The translations under genes were made by a program, and so were the position numbers. Under the pieces are notes generated by a model. That model saw only the letters and a program-made list of their open reading frames with translations. It was not told the DNA's origin and did no database searches. Below, one piece after another: positions 45,140 through 55,329 of a stretch of DNA of 64,000 bases. Each line of letters opens with the position of its first letter. Positions within the stretch are counted from its first letter, which is position 1. This DNA comes from Deinandra increscens subsp. villosa (lineage: Eukaryota > Streptophyta > Magnoliopsida > Asterales > Asteraceae), in the NCBI GenBank assembly GCA_039602395.1, contig JBCNJP010000007.1:108193377-108257376 (forward strand). The letters are read 5' to 3'.

Positions 45140-45450
45140 TTTTATAATCCTAATTCTTTACGTATAATATATGTTCCATGTATATCTCATACGTAACTAA
45201 CTTGCTTGCGACTAACTGTATTTTCTTCAAACACTTGTCCAAATATTACGATTGACAGTTTACCAAAATCAAGATATCTTGTTGATTTGTAAAACGGTTT
45301 TACGGTCGATTTGTATTTATGCTATATTATACTTTTCATATTGTATTATTATTATTATTATGTGCAAATCCTTTATAAGTTATCCATATAAGGTGTTGTT
45401 TTTAGTGCACAATATCCAAACTTCCTAAGTTTCTTTCTTAATTAGTGGTC
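45140..45450. other. Upstream region of inhibitor copy 2
   Basis: AT-rich; probable distal promoter, with an ATT repeat at about 45346-45360. It ends at the LINE target site. Confidence 0.4.
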
Positions 45451-45544
45451 TTTTTCAGTCTTTATTTTTTTTTTTAGAACGGCAATGCATTAAAAACGGG
45501 CAAAAACCTCTAGCAAGAAGCTAGAGGCCGCCACAAAAGGAACA

Positions 45545-48500
45545 TTACATGGAAAAGGAATACCACATATCCCAAATAATGGGCCGGGACTTACAACGAT
45601 TCATAAACCAAAGAAAACTCCAATTTTTAATATCTATAACCACCCGATGCACAGAAGGGGCCTTATGATTGAAGATCACGTTGTTCCTCTCCTTCCATAA
45701 GCACCAACAAGTAGTGAACGTGATCGTATTCAAGGCCTTCGATTTCCAATCCATATTCGACAAACCTTTGTGGATGTTGACAACGTCTTTGAAGGAGAAA
45801 AAGAATAAAGATGGAATGCGACACCATTGAGTAACAATGGTCCAGACCTTATTCGAAAAAGGGCACCCCGTGAAAACATGGTCCACCGACTCCACCCCTT
45901 CTCCGCAAAGGTTACAAATAAGAGAGTCGACGTGGATATTTCTCCTTTGAAGAGCATCCTTTGTGGGGAGCCTACCAAGAAACGCCCTCCAAATAAGCAA
46001 GTTCACTTTGAGAGGCACTACCTTGCACCACTTGAGCTCAAAGACGTGGCCCTGCCCCTGCATCGCATGAAGCAAAAGACGAACAGCCTTAACCGAAAAC
46101 TCCTCTCCATTGCTATTCGCCCAAAACCATCTGTCATCACCTCTGACCAAAAAATCGCCAAGCCTTACCCCTCTAGCAGCGAGGTCCATTCTCACCCTCC
46201 CAATTGATTTCCAAACCCCTCCAGCCCTTAACCGACACGGGATAATCTCGTTTGAAATGAGGTCACCATGAATGGCGTGAATTACCATCCTCCATAGTTT
46301 CGATGGTTCCGTGTTGTAGCGCCAGTACCATTTGGTTAGAAGACACTTGTTAAATGTTTCCAATTCAATCAAACCGAGGCCCCCCTCGACAACGGGTTTG
46401 TACAACTTTTCTCTTGCCACCCAATGAATCTTCCTCTTATCCCCATCTCCACCCCAAAGAAAGTTAAATCGAATTTTTTCCAAGGTCTCCAAAACGTTCT
46501 TAGGGGCCCGGTAAAGAGAGAAATAGTATGTTGGTAAGGCATCGAGCACCGACTTAATAAGCGTTAGCCTACCACCCATTGAAAGATGTTTGGCCTTCCA
46601 AGTCGATAGTCTATTGCGAAAAGATTCAATCACAAGTCTCCAATGTTTTCTAAGATTCATATTAGCTCCCACCATTAGGCCTAAATAATTGAAAGGGAAT
46701 TCACAAACCTTGCAACCCAAGATCTCGGCTTTTAAAGTGACCTCCTCCTCCAAAACATTAACCCCGTGAATTCCACATTTGTTGATATTAACTCGGAGGC
46801 CCGAAACAAGGAAGAAACACCTAAGGATCCTTCGGAGATTAAGGAAGTTACTATCCGCCCATTGACCCACCACCATCACATCATCCGCAAACACCAGATG
46901 AGAAATAACCGGCCCATCTCTAGGAGTCTTAATACCATGAAAAATACCCATAGAATTCGCCTTACTCATCATACAATGAAAAGCCTCCATAGCCACTATG
47001 AATAAAAAGGGAGAAAGCGGATCGCCTTGACGCACCCCTTTAAAACAATCGAACTCCGCCGTGGGGGAACCATTAATTAGAATTGAAGTACGGGAAGCCT
47101 CCAAAACACCTCTTACCCATTTACGCCAAAGAGGAGGAAAGTTCATTTGGATGAGAATGGAGTCTAGGAAATCCCAATCAAGAGAATCATAAGCTTTGTT
47201 GAAATCTATTTTAAAGAACAAAGCTTGAGTATTTCCCCTTTTGAGCCACGATAGCAATTCGTTGAGAATGAGAGGCCCATCTACAATATTACGGTTGGCA
47301 ATAAAAGCCATTTGGGTCTCCGAGATTATGGAGTCCATAACTTGTTTCATTCGATTCGCCAACACTTTTGAGACCACCTTAGCAATACACCCCATAAGAG
47401 AAATTGGGCGAAAGTCGCCAAAGCTTTGAGGATCCGAAACTTTTGCTATAAGACAAAGAAAAGCCGACGTGCAACCTTTACTAAATTTGCCCTCCTTATG
47501 AAACATATCCAGCATTTCCACAAAGTCTTTCCCCAAAATATCCCAAAAGTGTTTTATAAAAGTAAAATTGAACCCATCTGGGCCCGGGGCCTTATCCCCA
47601 CCGCAATCCCACACCGCAGATTTGACCTCGCCCCACAAAAAAGGCGCCACAAGGGATTGGGCTTGCTCCTCCGAAAGCCTTTTGATTCCGTCGCATGTCA
47701 AAGAAGGTCTTTTAAAATCATCTTTTTGGAACTTTCTTTCAAAAAACCCCACTGCCATTTGTTTAATCAAACCGGGGTTTGTCACCCATTCCCCGTTAAC
47801 GAGCATTCCATTAATTCTGCCGGCCGCCATCTTAGACTTCAACAACCCATGAAAATAACTTGTGTTTTCATCCCCGTTAATGGCCCATTTAACCCGGGCT
47901 TTTTGGGCCAAATCGCATTTTCTTCTTGACTCAAATTCACCTAGAAGCTTTTTATCCTTGGCCCAATCATGCAATTCAATCTCTGTCAACCTCCTGACTT
48001 CTGAAACAGACTCCCAAACAGCGCATTTTTGGGCCAAAGTTCTTGATTGCTCCTTCTCCCTATTTCTTTGGATTGTATTCCAAACTTTAATGGCTTCCTT
48101 TAAAGCCTTCAGTTTTCGGAAAAGTTTTTCATCCGGACGACCAAAAAAAGAATTAGAGGTCGTGTTTATCACAACATCGCTAAGAGAGGAATTTTGAAGC
48201 CATGAGGAGAAGAATCGAAAAGGGCAAGGCCCAAAATCAGTGACGGCCGTCATAAGAAGGAGCGGGTTATGATCGGACCACATCCTGGGGAGAGCCAAAA
48301 GAGGAGCATTCGGCCATCTGTTTAGAAAATTACCACACACCAAGAAACGATCAATTTTGCTAAAATTGATGCCTTGACCATACGAAAAAGTGAAACGGGA
48401 ACCCCCCATTCTGTATTCAAACAACCCCGCCTCATCAATAAACTCATTAAAATCCCTCGCCCCCCTTTCATTAAACTCCGAGTACAAACGATCTTCCGGC

Positions 48501-48940
48501 CAACGAACTTCATTGAAATCCCCAACAATAACCCACAAGCCGTTCCGATCTCTAACCAACTGTTTTAGCTCATTCCAAAGGGCTCTTTTCTCGGGAACCG
48601 GTTGCGGAGCATACACATTAACAATATTTATCTCCACCTGGAAACCAATCAAAATACCGGAGACAAGTAAAAAATTATTATGTTTTAACGAAGATTGTAC
48701 CGAAAAAAGAGTAGGATTCCAAATAGAGATGAGCCCTCCCGATCGACCCGTAGCGATGACCGTCTCCCAATCGCACGGCCTGTTTCCCCACAATTGACGA
48801 ATAGGGACTCTAGATGGGTCCGACACTTTCGATTCCTGGATGCAAAGAAAACCGATCCGATGGTCTCGACACAACGAATGTAACCAATCCACCTTTGTCG
48901 AGTCCGCTAAGCCTCTGCTATTAATGCTCATAAAATTCAT
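45545..48940 (-). CDS. LINE ORF2: endonuclease-reverse transcriptase
   Basis: 1131 residues. Residues 1-230 form an apurinic-type endonuclease (N7, QESK with E36, GDFNEV with D141, WSDHNP with D223/H224) that nicks target DNA. About 440-750 is the reverse transcriptase: GDFRPISL, FKIDFNKAYDSL (D579), VRQGDPLSP and FADD (D686, D687). About 950-1035 is the zf-RVT zinc-binding region (LKWCKVVPLKVNLLIWR, ICNLCG, HVFTGCPF). All catalytic residues are present, so the protein should be competent for target-primed reverse transcription. No RNase H domain is evident. The start codon lies four bases after the ORF1 stop, so translation probably depends on reinitiation. Confidence 0.95.
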   Translation of the reverse strand: MNFMSINSRGLADSTKVDWLHSLCRDHRIGFLCIQESKVSDPSRVPIRQLWGNRPCDWETVIATGRSGGLISIWNPTLFSVQSSLKHNNFLLVSGILIGFQVEINIVNVYAPQPVPEKRALWNELKQLVRDRNGLWVIVGDFNEVRWPEDRLYSEFNERGARDFNEFIDEAGLFEYRMGGSRFTFSYGQGINFSKIDRFLVCGNFLNRWPNAPLLALPRMWSDHNPLLLMTAVTDFGPCPFRFFSSWLQNSSLSDVVINTTSNSFFGRPDEKLFRKLKALKEAIKVWNTIQRNREKEQSRTLAQKCAVWESVSEVRRLTEIELHDWAKDKKLLGEFESRRKCDLAQKARVKWAINGDENTSYFHGLLKSKMAAGRINGMLVNGEWVTNPGLIKQMAVGFFERKFQKDDFKRPSLTCDGIKRLSEEQAQSLVAPFLWGEVKSAVWDCGGDKAPGPDGFNFTFIKHFWDILGKDFVEMLDMFHKEGKFSKGCTSAFLCLIAKVSDPQSFGDFRPISLMGCIAKVVSKVLANRMKQVMDSIISETQMAFIANRNIVDGPLILNELLSWLKRGNTQALFFKIDFNKAYDSLDWDFLDSILIQMNFPPLWRKWVRGVLEASRTSILINGSPTAEFDCFKGVRQGDPLSPFLFIVAMEAFHCMMSKANSMGIFHGIKTPRDGPVISHLVFADDVMVVGQWADSNFLNLRRILRCFFLVSGLRVNINKCGIHGVNVLEEEVTLKAEILGCKVCEFPFNYLGLMVGANMNLRKHWRLVIESFRNRLSTWKAKHLSMGGRLTLIKSVLDALPTYYFSLYRAPKNVLETLEKIRFNFLWGGDGDKRKIHWVAREKLYKPVVEGGLGLIELETFNKCLLTKWYWRYNTEPSKLWRMVIHAIHGDLISNEIIPCRLRAGGVWKSIGRVRMDLAARGVRLGDFLVRGDDRWFWANSNGEEFSVKAVRLLLHAMQGQGHVFELKWCKVVPLKVNLLIWRAFLGRLPTKDALQRRNIHVDSLICNLCGEGVESVDHVFTGCPFSNKVWTIVTQWCRIPSLFFFSFKDVVNIHKGLSNMDWKSKALNTITFTTCWCLWKERNNVIFNHKAPSVHRVVIDIKNWSFLWFMNRCKSRPIIWDMWYSFSM

Positions 48941-48944
48941 AAAA

Positions 48945-50906
48945 TCAATTTAAAACACCCTCTCCCAAGATAACTCCCGTTACTTGATCGAAGCAACCCT
49001 CGAAATCCACACCGATACATGTACCCACTTGAACAGTGCTCGTAACTTCCTCCTCTAATCCGATCCTTGATCTTTCTTCCCCACCATCATTCTGAACAAC
49101 ATTATTCGGGTTGGTTCCAATTTCCGAAGAGGCCCTAACCAACCCACTAGCCTGAGAAGGCCTGTGGTTATTGTTCCTGTGTTTAGATAACGTCCCCCAA
49201 AAAACCATCTTGCCACTGCTTCTATGAACATTAGAAGCCAAAAACCCAGCCCCACCCTTGAGATTTCTTGTCAACGGCGCTGTTCTAGGTAATGGCAGAG
49301 AAATATTATTTTCATATTCACCAGAATTAGAAGAAGACATCGTTCCTTCGTTTAAATCCGGAATATTGGGTTGTAAGCCCAATTGAGGAGCAGATAAAAC
49401 ATGTATAGGGTCCAGTGGGCTTTCACCTGTTAACACATCATTTTGCTCCACAGCCCAATTAGGCGGCCCATCACCTTGGACCAGCCCAATCTCCTGTAGT
49501 GTTCCCCCAGACTCAAACCTTCCTTTTGTCTTGGAGGAGGTTGACTTTTCTGAACCTGACACCTTGTCCTTTTCCCCTGCCAGCTGATTTTCCCAGGTAT
49601 CCTGCACCAAACTTTCACCTGAATATCCATTTTTATCATGTGACCCATTTCTTTGGTCCACCCCTTCCACATGTAGCATAGCGCTACCCCCAAGGCCATC
49701 TAAACAGCCGTCGCCATCTTCTGTCCATGCCTCTCTTACATCGCCATCAGCCCACTCTTCTTCCTCCTCTCCGCCGTAGCCATCGCCGGAATTACTTGCC
49801 GGTGACGGAATTTTATCTTCTTCGTAAAACAATGGTGACCAACTCGCCGAATCCTCTTTAACCATGACAGTGTACGTGATGTTTTTCCAAACAATCCGAA
49901 CCGATTCGTCAATCGACTTCCACACTTCCGATAAGACATGGACACTACCCCCGGTGCAATCCTCCACCATCCATGAGGAATGCGATGGCCACACAATTTT
50001 ACCAAAGCCTCTGGCGATGGTATCATATGTGATATCGTCCCTGAGGTGCAAAGGGACACCTAGCAGTTTGAGACTAACAATCCGACGGCGAGGGAATGAT
50101 TGACCGGACCAGACCTCGAGCGAGCAGAAGTATGATTCCCACGATTGTTTATTCGAAACCATGAACTCCTTAGCCTCCATCTCCTGATTGAATACGAGAA
50201 GAACATGAAGACCCCCGACGTATACCACATCGAAATCCGTTCCTTTACCTTCTGATTTTAAAAATTTGACACTGCACAACAGAGACCCGTCTCTTGCTTC
50301 ACCCAGCAAAGCTCGACCGAAAAACGATGCCGGATACAGTCCCCCTTCATCTGGGATGCTAAACGACTTCCATTTGGTTATAGCTCCTTCGTCACTCACC
50401 TGTTCCACCGGTTGCTTGTCTTTGACTCCCATTACCATATCTCTGAAGGACACTCTGTTATCACCCTGCCGGAAAGTATCATTTATGTCCGAACCTTTGA
50501 ACACCATCGGACGAGATATGTACCTCCCGCGTATCCTCTTCTCCCCTCCATCCTGAAATTTCTTACCACCCACAGGCCGGGGATCCTTGGAGAGATTGAT
50601 TGAAATTTTCCGACCTCTGATGGAGATTTCATTTAAACTCCTAGTAAGCTCCTCAACATCTCGCACGTTGGAAAATCTTATAAAACCAAAATGATCCTGA
50701 TTGAATCTTCTTTTAGGAGATACGTATGTGTCTGTCATCTTTCCAAATCTGCCCGCAGCCATCCATAAATCATCAGTGTTGGTGCCGGTGGGGAAACCGG
50801 AGACGAAAAACGTGTAAGTAAGTCTATATCCGATGTTCTTTCTTCGAACAGTCACCCATTCTCCGTCATCTTCCTTCCGAACAATTCCACTTGATCCTCT
50901 CGCCAT
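48945..50906 (-). CDS. LINE ORF1: RRM-containing RNA-binding protein
   Basis: 653 residues. An RNA recognition motif at about 30-105 has RNP2-like TFFVSGFP (32-39) and RNP1-like HFGFIRF (72-78). A middle domain (about 170-340, e.g. LLGVPLHLRDDITYDTIARG) resembles the DUF4283-like part of plant retroelement proteins. The C-terminal half is acidic and low-complexity (GGEEEEEWADGD). In plant LINEs the ORF1 product coats the element RNA and accompanies ORF2 to the target. Ends ...GVLN, TGA, directly before ORF2. Confidence 0.88.
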   Translation of the reverse strand: MARGSSGIVRKEDDGEWVTVRRKNIGYRLTYTFFVSGFPTGTNTDDLWMAAGRFGKMTDTYVSPKRRFNQDHFGFIRFSNVRDVEELTRSLNEISIRGRKISINLSKDPRPVGGKKFQDGGEKRIRGRYISRPMVFKGSDINDTFRQGDNRVSFRDMVMGVKDKQPVEQVSDEGAITKWKSFSIPDEGGLYPASFFGRALLGEARDGSLLCSVKFLKSEGKGTDFDVVYVGGLHVLLVFNQEMEAKEFMVSNKQSWESYFCSLEVWSGQSFPRRRIVSLKLLGVPLHLRDDITYDTIARGFGKIVWPSHSSWMVEDCTGGSVHVLSEVWKSIDESVRIVWKNITYTVMVKEDSASWSPLFYEEDKIPSPASNSGDGYGGEEEEEWADGDVREAWTEDGDGCLDGLGGSAMLHVEGVDQRNGSHDKNGYSGESLVQDTWENQLAGEKDKVSGSEKSTSSKTKGRFESGGTLQEIGLVQGDGPPNWAVEQNDVLTGESPLDPIHVLSAPQLGLQPNIPDLNEGTMSSSNSGEYENNISLPLPRTAPLTRNLKGGAGFLASNVHRSSGKMVFWGTLSKHRNNNHRPSQASGLVRASSEIGTNPNNVVQNDGGEERSRIGLEEEVTSTVQVGTCIGVDFEGCFDQVTGVILGEGVLN

Positions 50907-51116
50907 CCTTTAGAAACAGCTCGTAAAGACTCACTCGAACCCCACACCGGAGGATGCGAACCACGACGAGGATGGGACAAGCCCTAACAAAACCCGACGT
51001 GGTGATCACTAGCCCAGTGGCGGCGATTAGAGGTTTACCGGTGTGCTAACGGCGGCAATTTACATCATTCAAACAACCCCGCCTCATCGGTAAATCGAGA
51101 TTTTTCAGTCTTTATT

Positions 51117-51951
51117 ATTTTTGTAGTTGAATCAGCAAGTACAACATACGAGGTCGTGTCTCTGACACACGGGGCCTTGGTGTTAGAAGGGGCACAAGGT
51201 GTGTTGTCAGATGTCACTTCAGCATTCAGTCAGCAGCCATTTGTCCTGATCTATAGAAGACACAGGGCATGTCTGGGAGGCATGACCCCTGTTTGGTTCC
51301 AAAATCCATGAAGTCCTTAGGTTTTCAGTATTTTTAATTTGACTTCTTTTTGTATTTTTAACCCTAGATCTTTCTGAAAAATCAAATATGGAATAATATT
51401 ATACTGCTTTATAAATAATATATGAGAAAACGATCCACAAGTAAAAAATATTTGACATAAAAACATGTATAATTTGTTAAGCCCGTCCGCGCGTTATGAC
51501 GGACCACTCGTTTTTTATTCATAGCCTGTTGCGATTTTTTCTTGCAAAAGCTAGCATTTTTGAAGACATGACATCTAGTGCTTTACCAATTCTTTAATTA
51601 ACTTCGAATGCAGCAATCCTATCTTCTTTCACTTAAAAGTTTTCACACCTGAAACAGTTAAACAATCATAAAAATTCATCATTTTAGAAGTACAAAATAT
51701 TTAATACACAATTTTGAACACACCTTGGGTTTACTTAATCTGGTATCCAATAATGTTCTTGGCATTCTAGCCTAACCAAAAAAAATAAAAAAAATTGATT
51801 CTATATAGCAAACCAACGTGGATGATTCTCTTGCAACCTGTAGTTCGATTTCTAATGCTCAATGCAAACACATTAAATCCAATGTTCTTATTTACCATAT
51901 ACTTAATGTGGGGGTGGGTGTGTGTGAAAAGCAGGGAGAGAGTTTTCACAA
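51117..51951. other. Intergenic between LINE and Harbinger element
   Basis: 51125-51320 is GC-richer and looks like an old retroelement piece (GGGGCCTTGGTGTTAGAAGG). 51483-51512 has GTCCG-CGCGTTATGA-CGGAC, a hairpin reminiscent of Helitron ends but with no CTRR found. The remainder is AT-rich. Confidence 0.4.
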
Positions 51952-51954
51952 TAA

Positions 51955-54027
51955 GGCTAAGTGTAGTGGATGGAGCCCCTTGTGGGCGTTATGCGCCATG
52001 TGGCGTCCACGTCAGCATGAGGGGCTCCATGGCAAAAGTGGTGTAGTGGGGCTCCATGTATAACCCCCCTACCAATCATTACCTAATTATTTATTTAATC
52101 ATTTTTTATATAATATAATATTAAACATATTAAAAACTAAAATTAAAAAAAAAAACAAACTTACAACATTCTTAAAAAAAAAAACATGACAACTAAAAAA
52201 AAAACTAATCATCGTCTTGAACATCATCATACGCCTCATCCTCGTCGTCATCCCCATGCTCGTCGTTGTTGGAACCATGGCCGGCGTCTTCATCGTCATC
52301 ACCATCATCATCATCATCATCGTCATCATCATCAGAGAAAACACCATCATCATCATCATCATCATTGTTATTTTCACCGACATCCGCATATTCATGACGA
52401 TTTGACCAAGTATGCTCCACCAAGTCTGCCATTAGTGCGTTATGTTGTTCTCTAGACCGCATCTCCGCCGAATTTTGAATGCGTTCTTCCATGGATGCTT
52501 CGGGCACAACAACTCGGTGTTCGGGATCGTAGTAGGAACAGATCGCCATGCCTCTGTCCTCCTTCACCATGTTGTGCATGATGATGATGCTACGCATGCA
52601 ATCTTTCATTTTATCAAGCGTCCAAAGTCGGCAAGGATTTTTAATGAAGTGCCATTTCGTTACCAATGTGCCGAACGTACACTCGATACCCTTTCTTGCC
52701 GCTTCTTGAACCTTTTTGAAGCGCTTTCTTTTCTCATCAATAGGATCCTTGTAGGTCTTCACCATGAAAGAATATTCTGGGTATATACCATCACCCAATA
52801 GATAACCATGTGGATAATAGTTACCGTTTGCATAAAAAGAAGCTTTGGCACCTTTACCCGATACGTAATCCTCGATGATTTCGGACCCTTGCAAGACATT
52901 GATGTCATTGTTCGAACCGGCTACCCCAAAATGTGCGTGCCAAATCCATTGATCGCACGATGCCACGGCTTGAAGAATAACAGTCGGACCCTTTTGATCT
53001 CCTCGTGTGTATTGACCTTTCCATGCCGTAGGACAATTATCCCATTGCCAATGCTTGCAGTCGATACTTCCGATCATTCCCGGTAGACCATACTTCTTAT
53101 CATGTCGGTCATACAGCAATTGTAGATCATTCCACGTCGGTTTTCTTAAATAACGTGGACCGTACAATATACGCATTCCTAGCACAATTTTAAAGAATAA
53201 TTATATTTAACATTTAAAATAAAACTACAACAATTTAAAAAAAAAAACAATAACAATTTAAAAAAATACCTTTTGCAAAGTGTTCCAACGTATCTCGTGT
53301 CGTCTTTTCCGCCATTTTTAAATATTCGTCGTTGATGTCGGTCGTTGTCCCGTACGCCAAGACACGTAATGCGGAGGTAACCTTCCGAATAGCTGTAAAT
53401 CCAAGCTTCCCGCGTGCGTCACAACGTTGTTGAAAATACGGAAACTCTCGTTCAAGATCGTTTACAATACGTAAGAACATTCGTTTACTCATCCGGAAAC
53501 GATTGAAGAACGTCGCAGCACTTCGGTATGTAGGTCTGGCGGAAAAATAGTCGTTCATCAAGTTCCTATTTGCCGCCTCACGATCGCGTTCAACTTGCGT
53601 TCTACGTATAACGGGACGAGGAATGGGAGGTGGTTCCATTTGCATCACGTACGAAACGATCTCGTCTTCTATCTCATCGTCGAAATCGTAGAAAATAGAA
53701 GAAGAACTTGATTGTGGAGAGCTCATTTTTTTTAAAAAAATGGAAGAATATATATGTAGATGGAGAGTGTTGTGTGTAAAATATTGAAAGAATGTTGTGT
53801 GTGTATATATATATATATATATGAATGGTTTAAGAAAAAAAAAAAAAAAAAGATTCAAACTAGCCGTTCAACGGCTAGTTTTTTGGGAAACCACAAATCT
53901 CTCGGCGCCATGTACAAAACGCCCGTTGCAATTTTTCCTAAGATGGCGCCCCGGGGGGCGGTAGCCGGCGTTATAGGGGCGTTATGGGGCTCCATGGCGC
54001 CCCCATGGAGCCCCATTACGGACAGCC
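51955..54027 (-). mobile_element. PIF/Harbinger transposon with intact transposase
   Basis: 2073 bp between TAA direct repeats (51952-51954, 54028-54030). The terminal inverted repeats GGCTAAGTGTAGTGG and GGCTGTCCGTAATGG match imperfectly. Subterminal GGGGCTCCATG and its complement recur several times at both ends, likely transposase-binding sites. It encodes the transposase but no Myb/SANT partner, so it would need that protein from another copy. Confidence 0.85.
52205..53726 (-). CDS. Harbinger (HARBI1-type) transposase, two exons
   Basis: Exons 53726-53270 and 53178-52205, with a GT-AG intron of 91 bp. The joined frame is 1431 nt, 476 residues. Exon 1 (1-152) has a low-complexity start and a helix-turn-helix-like region (RPTYRSAATFFNRFRMSKRMF, 'FxxRFRMS' typical of the family). 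The DDE nuclease core is in exon 2: D192 (GSIDCKHW), D282 (LLGDGIYP) and E318 (GIECTFG), all intact. The last 60 residues are a long D/E-rich tail from GAT/GTC codon repeats, unusual for the family. The start is the ATG at 53724-53726, in line with homologous starts (MSSPQSSSS). It cuts and joins at TWA targets together with a Myb-like partner. Confidence 0.9.
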
Positions 54028-54140
54028 TAAGAAAGCAAGATATATCCAATTTGAATCTAGTATAATTTCTAAAACAACGGAGAAAGTCAAAATTGACGGA
54101 TTCTCAATATTCCTATTCCTATTCCTATATAACACATTAA

Positions 54141-54476
54141 CCAACTTATCTAGAAGAAACCAAAAAGAAACTTTTCATATTAAAAGAATTAACATTGATA
54201 AAAATTAACAAATGTAAAATGGCCCAATGGATAATGCCTCTGACTTTTAATCAGCCCATTGTGGGTTCGAAGCCACTGGTAGTGTTTTTATTTTTTTTAT
54301 TTTTTTTATTTTTTTTTTTACTTTTTTTATGTTTTTTATTTGATGAATTGATGGGTTGATAACAATGCAATGAAACAAGGTTATATATATTATTCCTTAT
54401 CTAGCTTTACGGTAAGTGGTTTGGAAACAAAACTTTTTCTAAAAAATATTCTCACCATTAATAAATTTTTATAGCA
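54141..54476. repeat. tRNA-like tandem repeat unit 1
   Basis: 336-bp unit beginning CCAACTTATCTAGAAG, repeated directly at 54477-54823 with only T-run differences. It contains the tRNA-like sequence 54213-54284. A third, diverged unit follows at about 54894-55075. Confidence 0.9.
54213..54284 (+). pseudogene. tRNA-like sequence (SINE head or tRNA pseudogene), copy 1
   Basis: A box TGGCCCAATGGATAA and a perfect B box GGTTCGAAGCC at tRNA spacing. The anticodon loop CTTTTAA reads UUU, but the body (GGCCCAATGGATAA) resembles tRNA-Arg. The T stem is imperfect (GTGGG/CCACT) and the acceptor ends (TGTAAAA/GGTAGTG) do not pair, so it cannot be a working tRNA. It is followed by T-rich runs that would terminate pol III. 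Confidence 0.65.
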
Positions 54477-54823
54477 CCAACTTATCTAGAAGAAACCAAA
54501 AAGAAACTTTTCATATTAAAAGAATTAACATTGATAAAAATTAACAAATGTAAAATGGCCCAATGGATAATGCCTCTGACTTTTAATCAGCCCATTGTGG
54601 GTTCGAAGCCACTGGTAGTGTTTTTATTTTTTTTATTTTTTTTTTTTATTTTTTTTATTTTTTTTTACTTTTTTTATGTTTTTTATTTGATGAATTGATG
54701 GGTTGATAACAATGCAATGAAACAAGGTTATATATATTATTCCTTATCTAGCTTTACGGTAAGTGGTTTGGAAACAAAACTTTTTCTAAAAAATATTCTC
54801 ACCATTAATAAATTTTTATAGCA
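54477..54823. repeat. tRNA-like tandem repeat unit 2
   Basis: Second unit, ending ATTTTTATAGCA. Longer T runs (54624-54680) explain its larger size. Confidence 0.9.
54549..54620 (+). pseudogene. tRNA-like sequence, copy 2
   Basis: Identical to copy 1 by eye over the 72 bases, exactly 336 bp downstream. Confidence 0.65.
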
Positions 54824-54893
54824 AAATAAATACGTAAAGTACATACGATTCTTATTCTTATATAACACAATATCAAAAAAAAAAAAAATCTAG

Positions 54894-55075
54894 AAGAATA
54901 TAACACAATAATCAACTTTCTTCTAGAAAAACCAAAAACCATTTTCATGTTAAATGAATCAAGGTTGATAAAAGTTAATAAATGTGATTTAGGTAACTCA
55001 CAAATATCTTGACTTCCTTTATGTGAGTCGCGGGTTCGAGCCTACATAGCTCCGTTTCTTTTTAATCAAACCTGC
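54894..55075 (+). repeat. Diverged third tRNA-like unit
   Basis: The upstream part (TATAACACAATAATCAAC, TTCTAGAAAAACC, GTTGATAAAAGTTAATAAATG) aligns with the flank of units 1 and 2. The tRNA-like part (54983-55055) keeps a B box GGTTCGAGCC but has a different D and anticodon region (TTTAGGTAACTC, TTGACTTCC). An older relative of the same element. Confidence 0.6.
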
Positions 55076-55084
55076 ACAATATTT

Positions 55085-55275
55085 CTAGGCCACCCCACCA
55101 CTCACATGTGAAATTACTTTATTTCACATGCAAACTTTTGTTAAGACAAAGAAAAATGATAAAATAAGAAAAATTAATCACAACCATTAGATAAAGAGAT
55201 AATGTTGAGAAAAAATTCTATGGATCAAAACTTTTAAGTGGGGTCTACAATGAAACTCCAACTAAATATATATAT
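55085..55275. mobile_element. MITE related to 43976-44172
   Basis: Contains CTCACATGTGAAATTAC, TTTCACATGC, ATTAATCACAACCATTAGAT and GGTCTACAATGAAAC, the same blocks as the MITE at 43976-44172. It also abuts a TA tract on the right (55264-55330). The limits are approximate. Confidence 0.55.
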
Positions 55276-55297
55276 ATATTCTATATTAATATTAATA

Positions 55298-55329
<32 letters not shown>

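Larger units (their letters stand above)
45467..51100 (-). mobile_element. Full-length LINE (non-LTR retrotransposon)
   Basis: 5634 bp on the minus strand. The 16-bp target duplication TTTTTCAGTCTTTATT is at 45451-45466 and 51101-51116. A T run at 45465-45475 is the A tail. ORF1 (RNA-binding) and ORF2 (endonuclease, reverse transcriptase, zinc-binding) are both open from end to end. An intact duplication plus intact ORFs point to a young, possibly active copy. The 5' leader is 194 bp (50907-51100). The last 34 bp at the 5' edge look added (see findings). Confidence 0.93.

Noticed and set aside
45827..50603. Plus-strand ORFs up to 167 codons opposite the LINE
   Set aside because: Antisense shadows of the two LINE ORFs, with no family resemblance.
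52099..52455. His-rich plus-strand and Met-rich minus-strand ORFs
   Set aside because: Shadows of the GAT/GTC repeat that encodes the acidic tail of the Harbinger transposase.
54213..54284. Functional tRNA-Lys(UUU)
   Set aside because: The acceptor ends do not pair and the body resembles tRNA-Arg; treated as a tRNA-like pseudogene or SINE head.
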